A DNA stretch of 64,000 nt from Bacillota bacterium (GCA_023391275.1 JAEWBE010000063.1:1-64000), one strand, 5' to 3'; numbered from the stretch's first letter, positions 1-9,624 are shown. The notes: generated from the letters alone by a model not told the origin. Translations and numbers: made by a program.

Positions 1-1093
<1,093 letters not shown>

Positions 1094-1222
1094 CTAACCT
1101 CCAAAAGAATTGGAATGATTCTCCGGTAAAATGATTAACTTATTTATTATACCATTTAATATTACAAAATAAAAGATAAAAATACCTTCGGCATGGGAAA
1201 GAGCGAAGCCCCGAACAGGTAC

Positions 1223-1271
1223 AAAAAAAGCCGCCTTCCGGGCGAAAGGAAAATCCGTACAGATTCCTTTC
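1223..1271 (-). terminator. Rho-independent terminator after the LCP gene
   Basis: Reading the minus strand, a GAAAGG/CCTTTC stem is followed by CGCC-CGGAA-GGCG and a run of seven T. It lies about 40 bases past the LCP stop codon and separates that gene from metG. Confidence 0.6.
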
Positions 1272-1312
1272 CAACGCTCAGAAAGACAGCTTTTGCTTCA
1301 CTCCGTAAAGAG

Positions 1313-2461
1313 CTAATTTTCAGTGGCATCCGAAGCATCCGTACCGTAAAGGAATTCCCTTAAAAGCTCACAGTTTTTCGGAAGATCCGGCACAAGCACC
1401 GCGCCGGTTCCTTTAATGGTCTCCTCGGTGTAGGTGTCCGGGTTCGGCACATGCATCGTTTTCATCGAATAATTCGAAACAGGTCCCGCGATGGATGCAA
1501 GGTACAAAAGTTCAGGGTCGCTTAAATTCGTTTTGATATAGGGAAGGTAATCGTACATGATTTTGTTCACCTGAAGCGGGTTCATCGATTTCATCTTTTT
1601 AATCATCAGTTCAATCACTTCACGCTGACGGCCGGTACGGCCGAAATCGCTGTCGATTTCACGGATTCTTGCATAATAAAGCGCGAGCCTTCCGTCCAGA
1701 TGGTTTACACCCGGTTTCAGGTGGCTGCCCATATTCTCATTTTCCGCGTCGCAGACCGCTTTGTTCATGTTGATATCCAGTCCGCCCATTTTATCAATGA
1801 GAGCCGCGAAATTGTCACTGTTTACGGAAATATATTTATCTATATTAATCCTGAAGTTGTTTTCCAGCGTCTGCATGGTCAGCGTGGGGCCGCCGTTGGC
1901 GAAAGCGGCGTTCAGCTTGGTTTTGCCCACCGTCGGAATTTCGAGGTAGGTGTCGCGTAAAAAGGATACCAGACGAATGGTTTTCGAGTTGTTGTCAATG
2001 GAAATCAGCATATTGGTGTCTGAACGTCCGTCGGAGCCGTCATCATTTTTATCGATGCCGATTAACAGGATGTTTGTAACATTCCTGTCCGAAATCACTC
2101 CCCAAGCAGGAGCGGCGGAAGGCTGCTCCACATAGCTTGCCGTGTCGCCCTGATCGGACCGGTCAAGCCGGGACGTCATAATCAGCGCGTAAGCAACAAT
2201 TCCGATTGCAACGACCAGAATAAGCGACAGAAGGGTAAGAACCGCCTTTTTGGCCCGGCCGCCTTTTTTGCGGCGGTTGTTCTTCCGGCGGCGTCCGCCC
2301 GGCGGCGGCGCGGCGCGTCTGCTGCTGTACAGGTCGCGGTCAACATAATTGTAGCGGTCTATTTCATCCGGATCATAATTTTCTCTGCTGCGTTTGTTCC
2401 GCGGCCCTGAACTGGAGTATATATCGCGTTGTGAGTGATAGCCGTCGTTTCGTTTGTCCAT
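1313..2461 (-). CDS. LytR-CpsA-Psr (LCP) family cell-wall ligase
   Basis: A 382-residue membrane-anchored protein. The first 70 residues are polar and very basic (Arg/Lys-rich, cytoplasmic), followed by one transmembrane helix at about 73-95 and an extracellular LCP domain from about 120 to 320. Characteristic LCP features are NILLIGIDKN, the RSDTNMLISID segment, the SFLRDTYLEIP segment and the later RTGRQREVIE block with its conserved arginines. LCP proteins transfer undecaprenyl-linked glycopolymers such as teichoic acid or capsule to peptidoglycan. The gene stands alone between terminator-like sequence and a non-coding gap. The acceptor polymer cannot be told from sequence. Confidence 0.93.
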   Translation of the reverse strand: MDKRNDGYHSQRDIYSSSGPRNKRSRENYDPDEIDRYNYVDRDLYSSRRAAPPPGGRRRKNNRRKKGGRAKKAVLTLLSLILVVAIGIVAYALIMTSRLDRSDQGDTASYVEQPSAAPAWGVISDRNVTNILLIGIDKNDDGSDGRSDTNMLISIDNNSKTIRLVSFLRDTYLEIPTVGKTKLNAAFANGGPTLTMQTLENNFRINIDKYISVNSDNFAALIDKMGGLDINMNKAVCDAENENMGSHLKPGVNHLDGRLALYYARIREIDSDFGRTGRQREVIELMIKKMKSMNPLQVNKIMYDYLPYIKTNLSDPELLYLASIAGPVSNYSMKTMHVPNPDTYTEETIKGTGAVLVPDLPKNCELLREFLYGTDASDATEN

Positions 2462-2782
2462 ACAAAGTCACCATTTCTCCGTGCGCAACCCAATTCAATC
2501 ACCGGCCCAAGTAATTTTGCACGGGAAATCAGTTTTCCACATCCTTCGCAAAAACAGATCCGTACAATAGAAGGCAGCATATGCCGGTGCCGATTGAATT
2601 TTAACTGTTACATCAAATTTATTTCTTTACACAGAAGCAGTATCATTTTATTGCAAATACAGATACATGTCAATGGTTATGTAAACTTATGAACGGCTAA
2701 AATTTTGTAATATTATATATGAGAAATAAGATGCCAAATAAATCGTGCGGCCGGTCTGCCGCACAAATTTATTGCCGTATGT

Positions 2783-3034
2783 TTAGCTATTGGACAAATT
2801 ACTCAGCAGTCTTTTGATATAATAATCTTTTGCGGCAACTGTGGTCGCAAAACGCAGGCGCCGCCCAAGAAGATAGGTCAGGCTCGCGCTCCAGTCTTCT
2901 GTGGAAAAGTCATCGGGATTTAACAGGCTGACTACCCGAATAATGGCGGCACTGTTTTTGGGAAGCAGCAAATCGGATACGTAAAGGCCGCTTTGCTCCG
3001 CAAGATAATCAATCAGATTTTCGCTCACATGCAT
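2783..3034 (-). CDS. Small protein of unknown function, divergent from the Xre regulator
   Basis: An 83-residue (or 81-residue) acidic-to-neutral protein without signal peptide or membrane helix; no family recognised. The ATG at 3034 lies directly against an AGGCGG motif, so the GTG at 3028, six bases downstream of that motif, may be the true start. It is divergent from the Xre regulator at 3239 and the roughly 200-base spacer holds two palindromes, which suggests that the regulator controls it. The residue pattern (NLIDYLAEQSGLYVSDLL) is plausible for a helical protein, but function is unknown. Confidence 0.6.
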   Translation of the reverse strand: MHVSENLIDYLAEQSGLYVSDLLLPKNSAAIIRVVSLLNPDDFSTEDWSASLTYLLGRRLRFATTVAAKDYYIKRLLSNLSNS

Positions 3035-3117
3035 TCCGCCTTTCCTGAGGGTTTCAGATTCAGAAAAATCACAATTATGTCATTATTTGTAAAAAATAAA
3101 TCTTAATACACTATTAT

Positions 3118-3134
3118 AGTAACAAATTGTTACT
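3118..3134. promoter_or_regulatory. Palindromic operator candidate 1 (Xre/small ORF divergent region)
   Basis: Perfect 17-base palindrome AGTAACAAATTGTTACT centred at 3126, with half-site GTAACAA. It lies in the AT-rich spacer between the divergent genes starting at 3034 and 3239. Binding by the adjacent Xre protein is an inference. Confidence 0.55.
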
Positions 3135-3167
3135 TAGTCAACAACTTAAAAAATATAAATGCTGAAT

Positions 3168-3186
3168 TTGTAACTGTTTGTTACAA
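3168..3186. promoter_or_regulatory. Palindromic operator candidate 2 (Xre/small ORF divergent region)
   Basis: Inverted repeat TTGTAAC-TGTTT-GTTACAA, perfect over both 7-base arms. It shares the TGTTAC word with the first palindrome about 35 bases away, so the two look like a pair of sites for one dimeric repressor. Confidence 0.55.
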
Positions 3187-3238
3187 TAATTGCGAGCTTT
3201 TTTCTTGAATTGTATAATTCTAGCGAGGGGATGATAAG

Positions 3239-3598
3239 GTGGTTGCTCAAAAACTAAAGATGCTGCGGGCTATGCATAAACTCACCCAAAATGAAGTTGC
3301 AATTGTACTGAATATTTCCCGTGAAGCTTATTCGATGTATGAAAATGGGAAGAGGCAATTAAACTATGAATCACTTTGTGCAATCGCTGATTATTATCAG
3401 GTAAGTCTGGATTACCTGTTCGACAGAACCGAAACTCCGGAACTGCCTATCCCGCTGAATGAAGAGGAACAAGTTCTTCTGTCCAGGTACCGGAACCTGG
3501 ATACACGCGGAAAGGAAAATATCCTTAATATGACCGGGCTGGAATATCAGCGGGAAGGAAAGGATCATAAGCAAAATTTTACCGGGTCGGCAATGTAA
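3239..3598 (+). CDS. Xre-family helix-turn-helix transcriptional regulator
   Basis: A 119-residue protein with an N-terminal HTH_3/Cro-C1 domain: KLKMLRAMHKLTQNEVA, then the recognition-helix region SREAYSMYENGKRQ, then SLCAIADYYQVSLDYLFDR, the usual end of this domain. The C-terminal 50 residues are polar and have no recognised domain. The start is GTG at 3239, preceded by GAGGGG. Divergent from the small ORF at 2783-3034, with two palindromes between; autoregulation and control of the neighbour are likely but not shown. Confidence 0.92.
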   Translation: MVAQKLKMLRAMHKLTQNEVAIVLNISREAYSMYENGKRQLNYESLCAIADYYQVSLDYLFDRTETPELPIPLNEEEQVLLSRYRNLDTRGKENILNMTGLEYQREGKDHKQNFTGSAM

Positions 3599-3687
3599 TT
3601 TATATTCAATCGGGCGCAGCAGGGAAAAATAATAAAAGCCCCCCGCCGTGTCCGGATTGAATTTGTTCAGAATTTATATTGCGTTCA

Positions 3688-3717
3688 TTGCTTTTGTCCG
3701 GTTGGCTGTTGTATAAT
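3688..3717 (+). promoter_or_regulatory. Sigma-A-type promoter for the 39-residue membrane protein
   Basis: TTGCTT at 3688-3693 and TATAAT at 3712-3717 with an 18-base spacer, 45 bases upstream of the ATG at 3762. Confidence 0.6.
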
Positions 3718-3761
3718 AAAAATATAAAAAAATCACTAAGTCAAGTGCAGGAGGAAAAGAC

Positions 3762-3881
3762 ATGAGAATGCAAAAGGATGCGAGCCGTCACTTCGATGTC
3801 CGCAAGCTCATTGTGCGCATTGTGGCGGTCATATGCGCTCTGGTAATTATCGGTTCGGTGTTTTTGGCGGTGTTTCTCTAA
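3762..3881 (+). CDS. Small single-pass membrane protein, 39 residues
   Basis: A short ORF with a very good ribosome site (GGAGG, seven bases before ATG) and its own promoter. The first 19 residues are basic and polar (MRMQKDASRHFDVRK), followed by one hydrophobic helix to the C-terminus, so it probably sits in the membrane with its N-terminus in the cytoplasm. No known family is assigned. Its brevity kept it below common ORF cut-offs, yet signal quality around it is better than for many larger genes here. Confidence 0.65.
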   Translation: MRMQKDASRHFDVRKLIVRIVAVICALVIIGSVFLAVFL

Positions 3882-4002
3882 TCTGTTCCGCAGGCATTCC
3901 CCCGGTTTGACCTCATAATATACACTGAAAATTATTAAATAATGCAGCGGGAAATTTATTATTGAATTTGGTTTTCTACCGTTACTTTTTGGGTGAAACA
4001 GG

Positions 4003-4031
4003 TTGTAATCACTCCATAAATGAGTTAAAAT
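4003..4031 (+). promoter_or_regulatory. Sigma-A-type promoter of the paaK-ior operon
   Basis: TTGTAA at 4003-4008, a 17-base spacer and TAAAAT at 4026-4031. It predicts a leader of about 95 bases that includes the hairpin at 4081-4110. Confidence 0.5.
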
Positions 4032-4080
4032 AGAAAAAAGCTTTGCTTATTTAAATCGAAAAAGCAGATAGAAAAATTTG

Positions 4081-4110
4081 ACCGCATCAGAGCTTTTGCT
4101 CGGGTGCGGT
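4081..4110 (+). promoter_or_regulatory. Leader hairpin directly upstream of paaK
   Basis: ACCGCA...TGCGGT outer stem and GAGC-TTTT-GCTC inner stem, followed by GTATTTTAATG. It ends 24 bases before the paaK ATG. It could be a weak intrinsic terminator (attenuator) or a 5' stabilising structure; the T run is poor. Confidence 0.45.
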
Positions 4111-4134
4111 GTATTTTAATGTGGGGGTCGCGCC

Positions 4135-5451
4135 ATGTTTTATCAAAAAGAGATTGAGACGATGAGCCGCGGGGAGCTTGAAGCGCTGCAGCTGGCCAAG
4201 CTGAAAAAGATGGTTGACTACTGTTATAACAACGTGGCTTTTTACCATGAACGGCTGAGCGCCGCCGGAGTGACCGGGGATAAAATTAAAACTCTGTCCG
4301 ACATTCAATACATACCGCTTACCACAAAGGACGATGTGCGTGATCATTATCCCTTTGGGCTTTTGGCGCAGCCGATGAAAAAGATTGTGCGGATTCATGC
4401 GTCCTCCGGTACAACCGGAAAGCCGACGGTCGGCGCTTACACGCGGGAAGACCTTGAAACCTGGGCCGATATGGTTGCGCGCGTGGCGGTGGCCGGGGGC
4501 GTGACAGAAGAGGACGTAATCCAGATTTCGTTCGGTTACGGTCTGTTTACCGGAGCTTTGGGGCTGCATTACGGGCTGGAACGCGTGGGCGCGACCGTGA
4601 TCCCGGCTTCTTCCGGCAATACGGCGAAACAGCTTTTGATGTACCGTGATTTCGGGGTGACCGGGATTGTCGCAACGCCGTCTTACGCGCTGTACCTGGG
4701 CGAGATGATGAGAGAGGAACCGGGTTATTCCAGGGATGCCTACCGGCTCAGGCTCGGGCTTTTGGGAAGCGAGGGCTGTACGCCGGAAATGCGGGATCAA
4801 ATCGAAAAAAATATGGGGATTTTTGTGACCGATAATTACGGAATGACTGAACTGACCGGGCCGGGTGTTTCCGGTGAATGTGAACTGCGGTGCGGGATGC
4901 ATTTTGCGGAAGACCACTTTTTGCCGGAAATTATCGATGCTTCCACACTGGAGCAAAAGGCTCCGGGCGAAGCGGGCGAACTGGTCGTCACCACCCTTTC
5001 CCGCATGGGCATGCCTATGCTGCGGTACCGCACCAAGGATATTACCCGTATAAATTATGAGCCGTGCGCCTGCGGGCGCACCCACGCCCGTATGGAAAAG
5101 GTCATGGGGCGTACCGACGACATGCTGATCATCAAGGGAGTCAATGTGTTTCCGTCACAGATTGAAAGCGTACTGGTCGGTATGGAGCATGTGGGTCCGC
5201 ATTATCAGCTTGTGGTGCGCAAAAAGAATTTTATGGACAATCTTGAGGTTAAGGTTGAATTGACCGGCGGCGAGCTGCTGGAAAGCTATGGCGAGCTGGA
5301 AACGCTGCAGCGAAAAATACATGACTGTTTGAAAAGCGTTTTAGGGCTGGAAACCAAGGTGACTCTGGTCGAGCCGAAATCTTTGGAGCGCTTTCAGGGA
5401 AAGGCAAAACGGGTTTTGGACCTGCGTAATGTGAAGGAGGAGACAGAATGA
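4135..5451 (+). CDS. paaK: Phenylacetate-CoA ligase (first copy)
   Basis: AMP-forming aryl-acid:CoA ligase of the PaaK family, 438 residues, the usual length. It activates phenylacetate or related arylacetates with ATP and CoA. The ATP-binding P-loop is HASSGTTGKPT near residue 98; the adenylate-forming motifs DNYGMTE and the C-terminal GRTDDMLIIKG hinge follow. First gene of a five-gene operon; it overlaps iorA by four bases (ATGA). Beside indolepyruvate ferredoxin oxidoreductase it could interconvert arylacetyl-CoA and arylacetate, either conserving energy in aromatic amino-acid oxidation or activating arylacetates for reductive synthesis. The direction is not decided by sequence. Confidence 0.93.
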   Translation: MFYQKEIETMSRGELEALQLAKLKKMVDYCYNNVAFYHERLSAAGVTGDKIKTLSDIQYIPLTTKDDVRDHYPFGLLAQPMKKIVRIHASSGTTGKPTVGAYTREDLETWADMVARVAVAGGVTEEDVIQISFGYGLFTGALGLHYGLERVGATVIPASSGNTAKQLLMYRDFGVTGIVATPSYALYLGEMMREEPGYSRDAYRLRLGLLGSEGCTPEMRDQIEKNMGIFVTDNYGMTELTGPGVSGECELRCGMHFAEDHFLPEIIDASTLEQKAPGEAGELVVTTLSRMGMPMLRYRTKDITRINYEPCACGRTHARMEKVMGRTDDMLIIKGVNVFPSQIESVLVGMEHVGPHYQLVVRKKNFMDNLEVKVELTGGELLESYGELETLQRKIHDCLKSVLGLETKVTLVEPKSLERFQGKAKRVLDLRNVKEETE

Positions 5452-7190
5452 AAGAATTATTGCTGGGCAACGAAGCGGTGGCCCGTGGAATTTATGAAGC
5501 CGGCGTAAGGGTCGTTTCAAGCTACCCGGGTACGCCGAGCACTGAAATTACCGAAGCAGCAGCCCAATACGATGAGGTTTACTGCGAATGGGCGCCGAAT
5601 GAAAAGGTTGCGGCAGAGGTTGCCGCGGGGGCTTCGTTCGGCGGTGCGCGTTCTTTCTGCGCCATGAAGCATGTCGGCCTGAACGTGGCTGCAGACCCGC
5701 TTTTTACAATGTCCTACATCGGGGTGAACGGCGGCATGGTTTTCGGCGTGGCTGACGACCCGGGACTGCATTCTTCGCAGAATGAACAGGATTCGCGCAA
5801 CTATGCCATCGCGGCAAAGCTGCCCATGCTGGAACCCGCCGATTCCGCTCAATGCCGTGATTTTACAAAACTCGCCTATGCTCTTTCCGAGCAGTACGAC
5901 ACGCCCGTAATGCTGCGGCTGACCACGCGCATTGCGCATTCCCGCAGCATTGTGGAACTGGGGCGCAGGGAAGAGGCCGCATTAAAGCCGTATGAAAAGA
6001 ATCCGGCGAAAAATGTCATGCTGCCTGCCTTTGCAAAGCCAAAGCACGTGGTGGTGGAGGAAAGGACCCGCAAATTGACCGAGTGGGCGGAAAAATGCGA
6101 AATCAATGTGATAGAAGATAATCATTCTCAAATCGGGGTCATCGCTGCGGGCGCGGTGTATCAGTACGCCAGAGAAGCGCTTGGCGATACCGTTTCTTAC
6201 TTAAAGCTGGGCATGGTGAATCCCCTTCCGGTGGAATTGATTCGGAAGTTTGCGGCTATGGTCGGCCAGCTATATGTAATAGAGGAATTGGATGACGTAA
6301 TTGAAACTCATTGCCGCAAGCATGGCATTCAGGTGACGGGCAAAGAGATTTTTCCCCGCTGCGGTGAATTTTCCCAGAGCGTTATCCGCAAATGCATGCT
6401 CAATCAAGTGCCCGAGACGAAATCCGTAAAAGAGGCTGTGCCGGTCCGGCCGCCCGTCATGTGCTGCGGCTGCCCGCACAGGGGGCTTTTCTACGCGCTG
6501 AAAAAGGCGAAGGTCTACGTCAGCGGCGACATTGGCTGTTATACGCTGGGGGCTTCGGCCCCGCTTGGCGCGATGGACACCTGCGTGTGCATGGGGGCAT
6601 CCGTTTCGGCGCTGCATGGTTACAATAAGGCGCGCGGCGCCGAAGCAGAAAAGAAGAGCGTCGCCGTCATCGGTGATTCCACGTTTATTCATTCCGGAAT
6701 CACCGGCCTGATCGACATTGCTTACAACCGGAGCAACTCGGTTGTCATTATTCTTGACAATTCCATTACCGGCATGACCGGCCACCAGCAGAACCCCACC
6801 ACGGGCTACACGATCAAGGGCGACCCGACCAGCGCGGTTAACCTGGAAGCGCTGTGCAAGTCTGTCGGGATTGAGCGTGTCCGCGTGTGCGACCCGTATA
6901 ATCTTGCCGACGTTCAGACTGTGCTGAAAGAAGAACTGGAGGCGGACGGCCCGTCAGTGATTATCAGCCGCCGCCCGTGCGCTTTGCTGAAATACGTGAA
7001 GCGCAGCCCCGCGCTGACAGTGGCCGGGGACAGGTGTGTCGGCTGCCGGGCCTGCCTTGGCATCGGCTGCCCGGCCATCAGCATGAAAAACGGAAAAGCT
7101 TCCATTGATTATACCCAGTGCGTCGGCTGCGGCGTTTGCGAAAGCCTTTGCGCCCGGGGCGCGATCACTGTACAGGAGGCGAAAGCATGA
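5448..7190 (+). CDS. iorA: Indolepyruvate:ferredoxin oxidoreductase, alpha subunit
   Basis: Large subunit (580 residues) of the thiamine-diphosphate enzyme that oxidatively decarboxylates aryl pyruvates to aryl-acetyl-CoA and reduces ferredoxin. N-terminal pyrimidine-binding domain begins GNEAVARGIYEAGVRVVSSYPGTPSTE; the ThDP-binding part carries GDIGCYTLG and GDSTFIHSG...DNSITGMTG. The C-terminal 55 residues hold two 4Fe-4S ferredoxin motifs (CVGCRACLGIGCP and CVGCGVCESLCARGA). Its stop overlaps the iorB start. Cytoplasmic, oxygen-sensitive chemistry is expected from the family. Confidence 0.97.
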   Translation: MKELLLGNEAVARGIYEAGVRVVSSYPGTPSTEITEAAAQYDEVYCEWAPNEKVAAEVAAGASFGGARSFCAMKHVGLNVAADPLFTMSYIGVNGGMVFGVADDPGLHSSQNEQDSRNYAIAAKLPMLEPADSAQCRDFTKLAYALSEQYDTPVMLRLTTRIAHSRSIVELGRREEAALKPYEKNPAKNVMLPAFAKPKHVVVEERTRKLTEWAEKCEINVIEDNHSQIGVIAAGAVYQYAREALGDTVSYLKLGMVNPLPVELIRKFAAMVGQLYVIEELDDVIETHCRKHGIQVTGKEIFPRCGEFSQSVIRKCMLNQVPETKSVKEAVPVRPPVMCCGCPHRGLFYALKKAKVYVSGDIGCYTLGASAPLGAMDTCVCMGASVSALHGYNKARGAEAEKKSVAVIGDSTFIHSGITGLIDIAYNRSNSVVIILDNSITGMTGHQQNPTTGYTIKGDPTSAVNLEALCKSVGIERVRVCDPYNLADVQTVLKEELEADGPSVIISRRPCALLKYVKRSPALTVAGDRCVGCRACLGIGCPAISMKNGKASIDYTQCVGCGVCESLCARGAITVQEAKA

Positions 7191-7771
7191 GCAAGGTAAA
7201 AAGTGTGATCATTGTTGGTGTCGGCGGGCAGGGAACCCTGCTTGCAAGCCGTGTTCTGGGCAGCGCGATGCTCAGCCGCGGCGTGGATGTTAAGGTTTCG
7301 GAGGTACACGGAATGAGCCAGCGCGGCGGTTCGGTTGTTACCTACGTCCGTTACGGCGAAAAGGTCTATTCTCCTGTTATCGAACAGGGCGAGGCCGATG
7401 TAGTTTTGGCGTTTGAAGCACTGGAAGCCGCGCGGTTTTTGCCGTGGCTTAAGCCGGGCGGTACCGTTGTCGTCAATACCCAGCAGATTGACCCCATGCC
7501 GGTGGTAACCGGAACGGCCGTTTATCCGGCGGATATTATTGGAGCGGTAAAGGCACAGGGGGCTAAGGTAGTTGCGTTTGACGCGCTCAGCCTGGCCGAG
7601 CAGGCCGGTTCCGTGAAGGCGGTCAATGTCGTGCTGATTGGCGCGATGGCAAAACGCCTTGAAATTGAAAAAGAAGTTTGGATTGAAACCATTAAAGCCA
7701 CGGTACCGCCTAAATTTATTGATATGAATTTAAGAGCGTTCGAGCTTGGTTATAACGCGCAGGAAATTTAA
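7187..7771 (+). CDS. iorB: Indolepyruvate:ferredoxin oxidoreductase, beta subunit
   Basis: Gamma-type subunit of 2-oxoacid:ferredoxin oxidoreductase, 194 residues from the ATG at 7187 that overlaps the iorA stop (ATGA) and follows AGGAGG. A longer in-frame extension from 7118 would lie inside iorA and is not used. Family features are the N-terminal GVGGQGTLLASRVL nucleotide-binding-like loop and SEVHGMSQRGG. It completes the IorAB enzyme with the upstream gene and is coupled to it translationally. Confidence 0.96.
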   Translation: MSKVKSVIIVGVGGQGTLLASRVLGSAMLSRGVDVKVSEVHGMSQRGGSVVTYVRYGEKVYSPVIEQGEADVVLAFEALEAARFLPWLKPGGTVVVNTQQIDPMPVVTGTAVYPADIIGAVKAQGAKVVAFDALSLAEQAGSVKAVNVVLIGAMAKRLEIEKEVWIETIKATVPPKFIDMNLRAFELGYNAQEI

Positions 7772-7791
7772 GTGATATAAGGGGAGTTGTA

Positions 7792-9099
7792 ATGATGCAA
7801 GGCAATTATTTTGAACCGGAGCTTGAATGTGCTTCGCGGGATGTGCTGCATTATATTCAGTCGAAAAAGCTGGTTAAAATGGTGGAGCGCTGCTATAATC
7901 ATGTGCCGGTTTATAAAAAGCGGTTTGATGAAATGGGGCTTCTGCCTGGTGATATTCAGTCCATTGACGATATCAGCAAGCTGCCTTTTACTTATAAGAA
8001 TGACCTGCGGGATACCTATCCGTTCGGCATGTTTGCCGTGCCGAAGGAAGAACTGGTGCGGATACATGCTTCTTCCGGTACAACCGGAAAGCAGACGGTG
8101 GTGGGCTACACCAAAAACGATATTGACGTTTGGGCGCGCTGCGCCGCGCGGTGCATAGCCTCGGCGGGCGGAACAAAATCGGACTATGTTCATATTTCCT
8201 ATGGCTACGGTCTTTTTACCGGCGGAATGGGTCTTCATTACGGTACGGAAAAACTCGGCGCGACCGCAATCCCGGTTTCCACCGGGAACACCAGCCGGCA
8301 GGTGCTTATCATGCAGGATTTCGGTTCCGACATTCTTTGCTGTACTCCCTCCTACGCAATGTATATTGGGGAGACGATCCGCGACATGGGCATTGACCCG
8401 AAAAGCTTGAAGCTGCGTGCGGGGATTTTTGGCGCGGAACCGTGGACGGAGGATATGCGCAGGGAAATCGAGCGTCTTCTGGCGATTAAAGCCTATGATA
8501 TTTACGGCCTTTCTGAGATTGCAGGTCCCGGCGTCGCGAGCGAGTGTGTCATGCAGAACGGAATGCATATTAATGAGGATATGTTTTATCCGGAAGTGAT
8601 CAATCCCGAAACAGGCGAGCCCGTGCCGGACGGCGTGTTCGGCGAATTGGTATTTACCTGTATCGGGAAGGAAGCGCTGCCGCTGCTGCGCTACCGCACG
8701 AAAGATGTCTGTAGACTTGACCGTTCCCCTTGCGCGTGCGGCCGCACTTTTGTCCGCATGGCAAAGCCGCGCGGCAGAACCGACGACATGCTGATTATCC
8801 GCGGCATCAATGTATTCCCGTCCCAGATCGAGAGCGTGCTCCTGAGTCTTGGCCTGACGCCGAATTATCAGCTTGTCATTGAACGTGTCAATAACCTTGA
8901 CACCATGGAGGTTCAGGTTGAAATGAACGAAGCCATGTTCTCGGATACGGTGCGCGACCTTGAGAAAATGAGCGGAAAAATTGCCTCTGCGCTTCAGTCC
9001 ACGCTCAATGTTGTTGCAAAAGTGCGCCTGCTTGAACCAAAATCAATTCCCCGTTCGGAAGGTAAGGCAAAAAGGGTAATTGATAACCGGAAAATTTGA
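7792..9099 (+). CDS. paaK: Phenylacetate-CoA ligase (second copy)
   Basis: Second PaaK-family ligase of the operon, 435 residues. It aligns along its whole length with the first copy: HASSGTTGKQT (P-loop), SFGYG-type core as SYGYGLFTGGMGLHYG, DIYGLSE, RGRTDDMLIIRG and a closing GKAKRVID. The two proteins differ clearly in their N-terminal 50 residues and in many substrate-pocket positions, so they may prefer different aryl acids (for example phenylacetate versus indole- or hydroxyphenylacetate); this is inference. Start is ATG at 7792, or the adjacent ATG at 7795, after AGGGGAG. Confidence 0.92.
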   Translation: MMQGNYFEPELECASRDVLHYIQSKKLVKMVERCYNHVPVYKKRFDEMGLLPGDIQSIDDISKLPFTYKNDLRDTYPFGMFAVPKEELVRIHASSGTTGKQTVVGYTKNDIDVWARCAARCIASAGGTKSDYVHISYGYGLFTGGMGLHYGTEKLGATAIPVSTGNTSRQVLIMQDFGSDILCCTPSYAMYIGETIRDMGIDPKSLKLRAGIFGAEPWTEDMRREIERLLAIKAYDIYGLSEIAGPGVASECVMQNGMHINEDMFYPEVINPETGEPVPDGVFGELVFTCIGKEALPLLRYRTKDVCRLDRSPCACGRTFVRMAKPRGRTDDMLIIRGINVFPSQIESVLLSLGLTPNYQLVIERVNNLDTMEVQVEMNEAMFSDTVRDLEKMSGKIASALQSTLNVVAKVRLLEPKSIPRSEGKAKRVIDNRKI

Positions 9100-9140
9100 T
9101 TGTATAATAATACCAGAATAATTGCAGGGGAGGAACTACT

Positions 9141-9572
9141 ATGCAAATTCAGCAGCTTTCCATTTTTGTGGAGAACAAATCGGGACGCCTTGCGGAAATT
9201 ACGGAGGTTCTCGCTGTGGCGGGGATTGATATCCGCGCGATTTCTGTTGCGGATACAAGTGATTTTGGAATTCTCCGCTTAATTGTAGACCAGCCCGATG
9301 AAGCGGTTAAAGTGCTCAGACAGGCGGGGCTGACCGTTTCCCTGACCAATGTGATTGCAATGGGAATCGACGACAAGCCCGGCGAATTTTCCAAGGCGAT
9401 GCGCATCCTTGCGGACAATTTAATCGGCGTGGAGTACATGTATGCGTTCATCAGCCGCGACAGCGGCAAAGCGTATGTTATTCTGCGCGTAGAAGACAAT
9501 GAAAAAGCCATTGACGTCCTCAGGAACAATAATATCAAGATTTTGACTGCCAAAGAGATTTACGGAATGTAA
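9141..9572 (+). CDS. Tandem ACT-domain protein
   Basis: A 143-residue protein made of two ACT domains (about 1-68 and 70-143): QLSIFVENKSGRLAEITEVL begins the first and DDKPGEFSKAMRILAD the second. ACT domains bind amino acids. Proteins of this type commonly accompany paaK and ior genes in anaerobes and are thought to sense aromatic amino acids; here it is the last gene of the operon, 41 bases after paaK, with a good AGGGGAGG ribosome site. No catalytic or DNA-binding domain is present, so it probably acts through a protein partner. Confidence 0.9.
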   Translation: MQIQQLSIFVENKSGRLAEITEVLAVAGIDIRAISVADTSDFGILRLIVDQPDEAVKVLRQAGLTVSLTNVIAMGIDDKPGEFSKAMRILADNLIGVEYMYAFISRDSGKAYVILRVEDNEKAIDVLRNNNIKILTAKEIYGM

Positions 9573-9592
9573 TTTTGAAGATAAACTAAGAC

Positions 9593-9624
9593 AGGCCCCC
9601 TGCAGTTTGCGCTGCAAGGGGCCT
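9593..9624 (+). terminator. Terminator of the paaK-ior operon
   Basis: AGGCCCCCTGCAG-TTTGCG-CTGCAAGGGGCCT, a nearly perfect 13-base stem, 20 bases after the ACT gene stop. The following T run is weak (ATTCGAATTTT). Confidence 0.75.

Noticed and set aside
4087..5085. 332-codon minus-strand ORF
   Set aside because: Exact antisense shadow of paaK in GC-rich third-position DNA; the translation has no family pattern and no ribosome site.
7768..8568. 266-codon minus-strand ORF
   Set aside because: Antisense to the second paaK; composition is His/Arg-rich noise, and the plus-strand PaaK motifs are complete.
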